From Zingiber officinale (Eukaryota > Streptophyta > Magnoliopsida > Zingiberales > Zingiberaceae), in NCBI RefSeq assembly GCF_018446385.1, contig NC_056003.1:26471198-26535197 (forward strand): a stretch of DNA of 64,000 nt, in the 5' to 3' direction. Below the pieces are notes generated by a model that did no database searches, was not told the origin of the DNA, and worked only from the letters and a program-made list of their open reading frames with translations. Position numbers and translations under genes: made by a program. Numbering within the stretch: the first letter of the stretch is position 1; each line of letters starts with the position of its first letter. Positions 55,576 through 64,000 of this stretch are shown piece by piece.

Positions 55576-58020
55576 TAAACCTTATTCATCTCACCCGATC
55601 TATATTATCAATCAGGGAATCCTATGATTTTGTGAGATGAAATTAGATATATTTTTTTTCATGGAGTTTTGGTTTAACTTGAGTTAGATTCAGATTTAGC
55701 TTTGGTCTCCACAAATAGGCATTCTTCGGATAAATTTCTAAGCTTGGTGAGTCACATGGACGTCATTAGAAGTAACCAACCTTTCGAGATTTTCCGAATA
55801 GTCCTATCCACGGAGCTTAGTACTAAATCTTGGTCTAACTGATTAGGATCCATTTAAGGGTAGCTTCGGTCAGTTCCACTTGGCCAAATGCACCAGATCG
55901 AAGCCATATCTTTCTAGACATGCGATGCCCAAGCTTCCCTAACGTACTATCATCCAAAAACTTCTCCAGTATCATGATTCAAGTTAAACTTGGTCTCTAA
56001 TTCTAATTACCCTGCCGGGTTAGTTAGTTTTGGGCTACCCTGTCGGGTAAGTTAGTTTTGGAGGTGCCAGCTATTCTGGAGCCTCCCCCTGAATTATTGG
56101 CCATTAATTTAAGTTTTGATTTTAGGCTTGTGTCGATTCTTTTTATAGTTATAGTTAACTTGGTGATAATTTTGTTGTTTTTTAAACTGTTTAGATTTTG
56201 AATTTGATTTAGGTTTGTATTTTGGATTTTGGTTTGGTTTATTCAATTTTATATAATGTATTTTTTCTTTAGGTATATAATATTGATTAAGTCCTACTTG
56301 CGTGGTCAGACACGCTTTCGGAACCCAAGCTAGATTGGTTGACTTGTATTGGGTTATTAATGATTTGAAGGTTTTATTTGAATTCGACTTATATCCTAGT
56401 CCGGTTTTATTATAACATGCTTTTTGATTATTTAGGATTAGGTCTAAATTTTTTGATCTTGTTGTGAATTTTTCTAACATCTCCTTTAAATTGTTTATTT
56501 CATTTTTTAATGATAAATTCTCCTCCTCAAGTGTTAGATCTTGAGTTGGATTCGAATTTTTTAATTGTTCCTTGAGGTTCTGATTTTCCTCAAGAAGTAA
56601 TTTGTTTTCATTTTCTACTTTGGTTAATTTACTATTTAAACAAGAAATGATTCTAAAAATTTTTTTGTTTAAATTAAAATATACCTCATTCGAGCCTTCG
56701 GAAACGAGTACGGACTCGTGGCTTGTTTCGGGTTCGGACCCGTCTTCATCTTCCGACTCATTTTCAGTTTCGGCTTCGCGGGCCATCAGTGCGAGGTGGC
56801 TCTGATGTTTCTGCTCTTCTTCCTCCGATTCGTCCGAGGAGTCGTCCCACGTTGCTTTGAGTGCTTTCTTTTTGGTTGGCTTTGGTTTGTCGAACTTCAG
56901 TTTTGGGCATTCGTTCTTGTAATGTCCCTTTTTGTTGCAGCCGTAGCAAGTCACGTTCTTTTGTTCTGAGGGAGAGCTGATCTTTTGTTTTGCTGAAGCT
57001 CCTCTTTCTCCTGGTGAACATTTTTCTTACCAAGTTCACCAGGTGTTCTTCGTCTTCAGAATCTTGATCGGAGTCTTCTTCAAGTTCAAGCTTGCTTTTC
57101 TTTTCTTTGGAGGAACCTGCAAATAGAGCTATACCTTTCTCGGCTCCAGCATTAGTTTGTTCGTGTAATTCTAATTCACAAAACAGCTCGTCTAATTTTA
57201 AGTTAGAAAGATTCTTGGAAATTTTGTAGGCATCCACTATTGATGCCCACAAACTATTACGTGGAAAGGCGTTTAACACGTACCTTATTAAGTCTCTGTT
57301 CTCCATTTGGTGGCCTATCGCATGAAGCCTGTTGAGGATGTCCTTGATCCTCGCGTGTAGTTGATTCGCTGTTTCTCCTTCCTGCATTTTTATATTAAAA
57401 ATTTTATTTAGAAGCAAGTCTCGTTTTGTTACCTTAGCGTCGCTCGTTCCCTCGTGCAGTTCGATCAGCTTGTCCCATAGCTCTTTAGCGTTTTTGTGTG
57501 GACCGACTCTGTTCAGTTCTTCTCTTGTCAATCCGCACTGTAGAGTGTTGATCGCTTTATTTTCTGTTGATGCTTTTTTCTTGAGATCTGCTGTCCAGTC
57601 TTCAGGATCCACTAGATTCTCGGCATTGTCCACTGGAATTTTGTAGGGTCTCGTAATGCTCATCCACTGGTCGAAGTCTGTTTTGAGGTAAACCTTCATG
57701 CGCTTCTTCCAGTAAGGGAAGTCGTCCCCGTTGAAGAGTGGAGGTCGCACTGTGCTGAATCCTTCTTGTTGGGACATTCTGTGCACAGGTAAATAACCAA
57801 AAAAAATATCCCAAGACTTGGTCTTGGATTAGTAGTGCGGGAAGAGAAAAATAGAAAAAAAATCTAGATTCGTGTTGCACTAATTTAAATTGTTTAGATA
57901 AATATTAAGTTAACGAAACTCCAGTTTTAAAATTAATTATCGAACAAAAACAAAAAAAAATCACCCCCTGTCTGATTGGTGGTTGCACCAAATCAGAGCG
58001 GTACCTGCTCTGATACCACT

Positions 58021-59093
58021 TGTAGGACCGTTAGATTCGATAGAGGGGGGGGTGAATATCGATTCGAAAAACAAGAGTTTAAACGCAGCGGAAAAGTAAA
58101 ATAGACACAATGGTTTTACTTCGTTCGGATCCTGTGACGACTCCTACTCGAAGGCCCGTGGTCCTTGACCACTTTCATTGGGCAATCACTAGCAATTCGG
58201 AATAATGATTACAAAAGAACCGTACAGGGAATGCTAATGAAACTGAAAAACAAATACCGACAAAAAGGGAAAAGAACGGAGCGTAGTGTCGGAGCTTTGT
58301 TGGCGTCGCACTGAGCGTCGAGCAGCAAGACCAGCAGTAGAAGAGTTCTCAGCTTGATTGATTGATTCTGAAGCTCCTGTTTGGGGCTTCTTTTATATGC
58401 TGTTCCGGGCGCCTGGATCCCTTCCGGGCGCCTGGAATGTGACGTAACTGCTCAAACCAAGATGCTCCACGTGGCGACGACTTGGCTGGATAGAATTCGC
58501 CTTCCGGGCGCCCAGACTACCTTGTTCCAGAAAAACTCCTTTTTCCTGCAAAACAAAGTTAGTCCGAGGCAAATATACATCCTGTAAAACAAATTGTTAG
58601 CACAGTTAAAGTTCAACAGATGGATAAAAAGAGTATGACTTAGATTCCGTCTTTCCGAGACCGGAATCTAGTCACGATCTCGACTTAGACATCCGAAATG
58701 GATCTAAGCCGGATCGACGCCTAATGTCCCCTTCCCGGGAACGCGTCCTCACAGTCACTCCCCTCCAGTGACTTACCTCACTTACCTGCCAGACGTCCGG
58801 TCAGCCCGTCGACCCGTCTGGACTTCTTGCCAGCTATCCGGTCAGCCTGTCGACCTAGCTGGACTTCTCGCCAAGCGTCCGGTCAGCCCGTTGACCCGCT
58901 TGGATTCCTCGCCAGCTATCCGGTCAGCCCGTCGACCTAGCTGGACTTCGTGCCAGACATCCGGTCAGCCCGTCGACCTGTCTAGACTTCTCCTGCACAC
59001 TCGATCAAAGTGTCAGACAACAACAAGACTAACTTAACCTATTTGTCATTCATCAAAACCTGGGTTAAATCGTTAGTGCTAACCGCACCAACA
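58021..59093 (-). repeat. LTR (right on the + strand, 5' LTR of the element)
   Basis: Direct repeat of 51191-52219. It carries five CCGGTCAGCC-type units against three in the partner and lacks one GGCGCCCGG block. It directly abuts the primer-binding site on its left and the GATTC duplication on its right. Confidence 0.95.
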
Positions 59094-62000
59094 GATTCCA
59101 ACATTGCAAACATGGATATATCTCCGAGTAAGATCTTTTTTATTCTCTGATATATATTTTTCAATTGTTTTGGGGTCAATCAACTTAACAATCAATACTT
59201 TTAATGTGTACGATAATATTATTTGTGATTCATCTTATTCTTTCTGTTTGTTGGCTGTTTGGTAGGTCAAGCCTTGCCTCACTTGGAGCTGGAGCTTCAA
59301 CCTTCACCTCCTGTTAGAGAACGGAAACGAAAGAGAAGAATGAAAGAACATTCATATGATGAGAACGTTGTATTGTCAAATGCGCAAGTATCACTAAATT
59401 TTTTTACAGATATTTGCATCACTTGTCACAATATTTCAGTTTCAAGTATTCTTATCATTATTCTTTGTTATTATACTTGGATTTTCACCTTTTAGCTATA
59501 TCAATCTTCATAAAATAGTAGCATGGTTTGATGATTGATTATATAATTGCTGAGTTATTTAAAGCACATGGAATGCCAAAATTCACAAATACAAGTATTA
59601 TAAATTTATAAGTCAGTTTCTATCTCTCTAAACCTCAAACAAATATCTTATGAAACATAACCTTAGTAAAACTTATTATTATGGTTATTAAGCTCATATA
59701 TTTTTAATTCAAATTGCACAATTTGATCCTATTTAGGTCACAAATATGGATCAAGAATCAGTCTAACACGAGTTGATCAAATAGATTTATCAAAAAATCA
59801 CATCAGTAATAATTCATGGAAACAATACAAAAACCCAAGCAAATTAATATATTTTGTTTTTTAGTTTGTGCTCAAACAACACAATGTTAAATTTTAAATG
59901 GGACACAAAGACCCAAGTTAGGCATATAGTTGCATTTTTTTTCTTTTTCTTATTCGTCTCTTTTCTCCCCTCTCTAATTTACTATCGACACCATACAATT
60001 GGAATAGTGACACTACTAAAATAATATTGTGTCAGTCATATAATGAATCTTTTGAACCTTTAACAAATCATATGAAAATGAAGTTTTTTTAAACAAATGA
60101 TGCTATTTGTTCATTAGTGTTAATAATAGATACAATGGTTGTAGAATTTGCTTACATGATTAATTTAATTTTTTGTAAACATCTTGGATTGACATTGGTT
60201 TTATAAATCATACAATCTGTTTTTTTTTTCCAGAGACATGAAAAAACAACTTAAAGACACTACCGATTTAATTCGCAAGTGGAGGAAGGTTTCAGATGAC
60301 CGCCAAAATGAGCAAGTATTGCATGAAACACTGCTATTAGGTTAGTTTCCCTTTTCTTTTCTTTTCTTGTTTTTCATTTTTACATTTTGAGTTATATGAT
60401 CCTTAGTTTGAATCAAACATATATGCAGTGTGATATGGTAAGCTCCAAGAGCTTTGTTCTAGATCCTTTCTTTTTCAAAGCCGCAACAATTCGAGTCATA
60501 TGGAAGCTTCATCAGAGTTTGCAAATGAATTACCTCATGTTGCCTCAGAGGATCTGCAAAAAGAGCCTAAGCAACAAAATAATGACAGGAATACAGAACC
60601 AGAACAACAGGACAAGCTGAATGCAGTACCTGAGAATTCTCGATTCGATATGCATACTGATATCCAACCAGGACAACAGAATGAGTTGCATCTAATACCA
60701 ATACCTGAGATTGCTCGATTTGATTTGTATAGTGGAGCGAATATAAATGAAACAATACAATCACCCTCCGCAGGAGTCGATATGACTCTCTTTAACACCA
60801 CAATAGCAGATTCAACTCCTGACTTTGATAAGACTTTTGATACAGAGATATTACCTACAGTTGAAAGTTTTACTAGGACCAAAGCAACTAGTTATGCAAT
60901 TGGAGCTAGCCTATTCTCTCTGGAGGAAGAACCACTTCAAAATAGCATGCCCAGAATTCCAAATGTGTTGCTATCTGTGGAGGAAGTAAGTTCCTTAGTA
61001 GAAGAATATCAGTGACACTACTTTCCATGTTTTACTTTAGTTAAGATTATTTCATACTAATTATATACCTTGCCTTGAATCTTTGATTTTGCTTTGTTTA
61101 GGATTTTGATTTTCTTGATGCAAGTACCCAATCATCAGGTAAGATAAGTATATATTTTGTTTTTTCCTTTGCATACTTTGTTACATAGAAGTTCATAAAT
61201 CTTAAAATAGTTGTCCTCATTCAGGTTATAAAGATAATGAAGCTGGAACTTTATCCGCACGGACTAGGTAAGAGACATGTGATTTATAATATATTTATTT
61301 TCTTCATTAAAACAAGTAGAAGAACAATGCTTATGTTATTAAAGTTTCTTCATGGTAGGGCTGTGGTGCAATTTCTTAAAAATCAATCACCACCTCAGAG
61401 TGGAGATAGAGAACATAGAGTTTTAAGTTTAAATGATATCTTACAAGGACAAACAAGAAGACGGTGCGCGCAAATGTTCTTTGAAAGTTTGGTAATGTTA
61501 TATTCTGAGAACATTTGTTTTCCTTTTGATTAACATGATATGTGAACATTGTTAATTCTTCCATTAGAGAGTATTACAATTTAGCCATTTAGTGGTGAAA
61601 TTAATTACCAGGGTTAAAGGAGGTCATGATGATTAACTATTCCCATAGTTAACATTTCCTTCTAGCTAAAACATTCTCTGTCAAATATCAGAGGCAAAAA
61701 CAATCTAGTCTCATCTCTAGATCGACTTAGGTTTTTATGAAGAACAAATTCCTTAAGAAGAGATCTTTGGATTAGTAACTCCCAAACATCACTTTTTCTT
61801 TCAAGCAATATGTATTCTATATCTTAGATTTTGATGTGGTTTCTACTTATTGTAGGTACGCGTTTGGTCATTTTAAGTGTTTAGTCTTCATTTTATTAGA
61901 AATTCTTTAACTCAATTTATTAGGCGTAAGTATAAATTTCTTTTACCTTGAGTGCATTTGATAGTTGCACATTGTTTCATTGGAATTTGAAACTAAGATC

Positions 62001-62309
62001 CATTTTCATGATTGAATAACATTGTTAATCCTTGTTGTTTCATTTGAACTCTCGCTTTCTTTCGAGTACAAATAGAAAAGAAGTCTTTCATCTTTGTGCT
62101 TATTCCGAAATCTTTGTTGCTAGGTTCTAAAGACTTATGGGTTCTTAGATGTACAACAAGAAGAGGCATATGGCGATATTGCCATTTCTCCAAAACCTGC
62201 ACTTTTTGCTACCAAGTTTTGAGGCGATATCTTCCACAGACTTGTCTGTATTGTATATAGAGGTTAAACTCTATCCAACCTGAATCTTAACTATTGTTTG
62301 CAACATTCA

Positions 62310-62455
62310 GCACGAACAGCACCATGAAGCACCACGGGGCGATGACCTTCTTCTGGGGAAGAACTCGGAGATTTTGTTCGCCAGCTGGCCCAGCACACAC
62401 TTGTCGCCGTCTTCCTCCGCTGGCCGGTATAGTCAGCAGTGGTGGGTTGGCGTTG
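62310..62455 (+). pseudogene. COPT/Ctr copper transporter remnant, copy 3, cut short
   Basis: It keeps the MKHHGAMTFFWG start (ATG at 62324-62326) and the shifted NSEILFASWPSTH piece. It stops at GTCAGCAGTGG, where the sequence jumps to TGGGTTGGCGTTG, which in unit 1 lies about 640 bp further on (38461). The TM2-TM3 part is therefore deleted. The shared AGTGRTGG bases at the junction suggest a short-homology deletion. Confidence 0.75.
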
Positions 62456-62636
62456 TTGGCGCAGTCCCTTCGACAGCCACTCTGATAATTTTTAAAAGAG
62501 AACTTTTTTTTTTGCCCAGAGAAATAATCTTCTATCTGTTTTTGCCTCCGGACATAATTGAGTTGGTATACAACTAATATTTGTTGAATTTTTTTATAGT
62601 CTTTTACATGTATGGAACATGTTAAATGAACAATAT

Positions 62637-62701
62637 TTTATCTTCTCCATGTTGGATGGGTTGACGGGAGCGCTAAGATGAATATATTCGTTTTTGTCAC
62701 A
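62637..62701 (+). mobile_element. 5'-truncated SINE in the tail of unit 3
   Basis: A 65-bp insertion between perfect ATGTTAAATGAACAATAT repeats (62619-62636 and 62702-62719). It occupies the same site as 38660-38748, with the same 3' end (ATTCGTTTTTGTCAC). Confidence 0.75.
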
Positions 62702-62876
62702 ATGTTAAATGAACAATATAAGCAGATAAATGAGAAAATGCTTTTATTAATTGATTAGAGAACAATAAGTGCCGATTAAGAGAAAAGTTTAACATAATTA
62801 TTAAATAAATTTGGAATTTAAACACATTCGGGACGAGTTGGATTTATCTTTTTTGTTTTTAAGGAAGAAGTCCTAG

Positions 62877-63005
62877 CTACTTATTGCAATTATAGGAACA
62901 GAGTTGGATTACCTGAAGCGTCTTCGTCTTGGCCTTGGTCTTGGTGTCGAGCTCGACAACAATGGTGGACTTGGAATCCAAGGCAAACTCGTTGCGGGTG
63001 AACCA
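62877..63005 (-). pseudogene. Orphan exon of an unrecognised gene, tail of unit 3
   Basis: On the - strand an open stretch reads FTRNEFALDSKSTIVVELDT, then KTKAKTKTLQ, followed by a GTAATCC donor-like site. It is probably the 3' edge of a coding exon. I do not recognise the protein. A shorter, altered copy lies at 49200-49290 but none after unit 1. No complete gene is visible around it. Confidence 0.4.
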
Positions 63006-63259
63006 AAATATTGATATTAAAATTTTATAGGTTTTAAAAAACAGTAAAATATGTGGCATAACGACCCATGTAAATATATGATGTGGCGGAAACTTACAAC
63101 CCCATATGTCCAGTGTGATTAAGAAGCGGACTGGGTTGGTCAAAATTAAAGCGGATCAATTTTGACCCAAAGGGCAAAAAGGAGAATCAAACTCAGTCTA
63201 CATTTGGGTCTAGTCAAACATGTTTGGTACACACATCCAGAGGAGCCATGTTCACTTGG

Positions 63260-63650
63260 GGGCAAGTCAACTACTGCAACTCGTCCACAATTCTTGAACT
63301 CAACCTCACTCGACGACATACCCTCAGACTTGGCCATATACATCAACTTACTCGTCGACTTGGCCTCACTCGCCACAACTCTCCGACTCAACCTCACTCG
63401 TCCACAATTCCCGGACTCGGCCTCACTCGATGATATACTCTCGGAGTTGGCTACACGTGCCAACCTACTCTTTGACTTAGCCTCACTCGGCTACAATTCT
63501 CAGACTCGATCTCACTTGGCGATATACTCTCGGACTTGGCCACATGCCTCAACTTGCTCTCTGATTTGGTCTCCCTTGGTGACATATTCTCGGACTCGCC
63601 CCCAGTCATCGACTTCATCCCTGACTCAGTCTTCTTCACCAATAAATTAG
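63260..63650. repeat. Minisatellite of CTCGGACTTGGCC / CAACCTCACTCG units
   Basis: A degenerate tandem repeat of about 115 bp built from variants of GACTCAACCTCACTCGNCNACAA and GATATACTCTCGGACTTGGC. The overlapping open frames on both strands here (serine-rich or threonine-rich) are translations of the repeat, not genes. Confidence 0.75.
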
Positions 63651-64000
63651 GAAATAATTTATAAAATTAGAAATTTCACATTGGATTAGGAAATAATTTC
63701 CATATCCATAATTTCTTAAATTTCCATAGATAACTTTTACTACAATCTACACATGATAACATAGATCTATGATCTATGCCAAAGTGTAAGTGACTCTGAT
63801 ATCACCATTAGATTTCCAAATGTATATTTTAAAAATTTGTTTCATAAACAAGGAGTGGAAGTATAATAATTTTTTAAAATTATTACAATACGCATCACAC
63901 ACATAACCACAAGGATACACATGCGGGATCCTCTGATCCGTAAATTGCGAACCAGAGGATGGTCCACTTTGTAGATTGATGGATTATGATGACCCTATCT
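63651..64000. other. AT-rich sequence, possible retroelement edge
   Basis: No gene. On the - strand GGTGATATCAGAGTCAC near 63790-63806 resembles a tRNA-Met primer site (TGGTATCAGAGC), so an LTR may lie to its right, cut by the window end. GATCCTCTGATCCGTAAATTG (63928-63948) resembles the end of the MITE at 38263-38435. Both are suggestions only. Confidence 0.3.

Larger units (their letters stand above)
51191..59093 (-). mobile_element. Non-autonomous LTR retrotransposon, Copia-type gag plus plant transposon-protein domain, in kleisin exon 6
   Basis: LTRs: 51191-52219 and 58021-59093. The target duplication GATTC is at 51186-51190 and 59094-59098. The element reads on the - strand, with LTRs starting TGTTGGTGCGGTTAGC and ending GGTCCTACA. 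The primer site TGGTATCAGAGC (initiator tRNA-Met) is at about 58006-58019. The purine tract AAAAAGGGGGAGAT abuts the 3' LTR. Parts: gag of the Copia UBN2 type (about 57.8-56.9 kb, with LFNGDDFPYWKKRM); a zinc knuckle CYGCNKKGHYKNEC (about 56.9 kb); and far downstream a plant transposon-protein (PF20167-like) region at about 54.6-53.4 kb. I see no protease, integrase or reverse transcriptase. It looks nearly whole for a non-autonomous element, with few breaks. The LTRs differ by about a dozen substitutions per kb plus two block indels, so it is roughly half a million years old or less. Confidence 0.9.
50083..62222 (+). pseudogene. RAD21/SCC1-like cohesin kleisin, copy 3, pseudogene
   Basis: Exons 2-13 align with copies 1 and 2: 50083-50344, 50436-50482, 50569-50606, 50698-50762, 50834-51190 joined in origin to 59099-59127, 59266-59383, 60234-60340, 60429-60982 region, 61102-61138, 61225-61267, 61359-61491, 62124-62222. 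Defects of the host gene: exon 1 and promoter are missing; exon 6 is split by the 51191-59093 element; the intron 7 donor is GCAAGT instead of GTAAGT; exon 9 opens with GTG TGA (CGA to TGA), a stop in frame; a 3-bp CCG insertion follows in exon 9. The rest of exon 9 and exons 10-13 are still open, including the original TGA stop after ATKF. That suggests recent loss of function. Confidence 0.9.
49365..62900 (+). repeat. Segmental tandem duplication, unit 3
   Basis: Third copy. Homology begins only inside kleisin intron 1 (GGTTCTGTCTCAA at 49365-49377), so the promoter and exon 1 are absent. It continues through the kleisin and a shortened COPT remnant to the same tail as unit 2. A 7.9-kb LTR element accounts for most of its extra length. 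Confidence 0.88.

Noticed and set aside
55341-55640. Lysine- and phenylalanine-rich 99-aa open frame
   Set aside because: It is a direct translation of the AT-rich minisatellite.
63146-63650. Serine- or threonine-rich open frames on both strands near the right end
   Set aside because: They are translations of a degenerate tandem repeat.
1-64000. tRNA, rRNA or other structured RNA genes
   Set aside because: Only the SINE shows pol III boxes; no cloverleaf or rRNA-like sequence was seen on reading. A tRNAscan or Rfam search would settle this.

Overview
The window is nuclear DNA of a flowering plant. It shows AT-rich introns with GT-AG borders, plant LTR retrotransposons with plant tRNA primer sites, MITEs and SINEs. 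The LTR types (long LTRs full of short GC-rich or ATCGAT repeats) and the low gene density suggest a monocot, perhaps Zingiberales. That placement is recalled pattern, not proof.

Layout. (1) 574-4318, + strand: the 3' part of a nucleotide-sugar transporter gene of the UTR6/CMP-sialic-acid-transporter-like group. (2) 4319-8877: intergenic, with a full-length SINE with 19-bp target duplications and several MITE-like elements. (3) 8878-17711, - strand: a complete eight-exon gene for the 26S proteasome lid subunit RPN7 (386 aa). One intron holds a decayed Copia element and another holds an RTE-type LINE remnant. (4) 17712-22454: ~200-bp diverged repeat units interrupted by LTR sequences and a miniature LTR element (TRIM). 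(5) 22455-29791: a Ty3/Gypsy element of the Tat lineage with both LTRs and an antisense reading frame in its 3' part. (6) 29797-32330: AT-rich, gene-poor.

(7) 32330-63000: the most informative part. A segment carrying a RAD21/SCC1-like cohesin (kleisin) gene followed by a broken copper-transporter (COPT/Ctr) gene is present three times in direct orientation. Copy 1 (32661-37614) has 13 consistent exons and encodes 667 aa. Copy 2 (41995-47327) keeps the same exons but has lost the normal stop and gains 16 residues. Copy 3 (50083-62222) lacks exon 1, carries an early stop in exon 9 and has a 7.9-kb LTR element in exon 6, so it is a pseudogene. Each copy has its own small insertions (hAT-type MITEs, SINE pieces), which act as markers of the order of duplication and of gene conversion.

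(8) 63000-64000: a minisatellite and AT-rich repeat sequence.

The three real genes do unrelated housekeeping jobs (Golgi sugar-nucleotide transport, proteasome, chromosome cohesion); they are neighbours, not a pathway. I found no RNA genes, CRISPR arrays or prokaryotic-type systems. The strongest candidates for something new are the kleisin-COPT tandem array with its mosaic history, and the non-autonomous LTR element that pairs a Copia-type gag with a plant transposon-protein domain instead of pol. Exon borders were placed by hand from reading frame and splice sites and have not been tested against transcripts.
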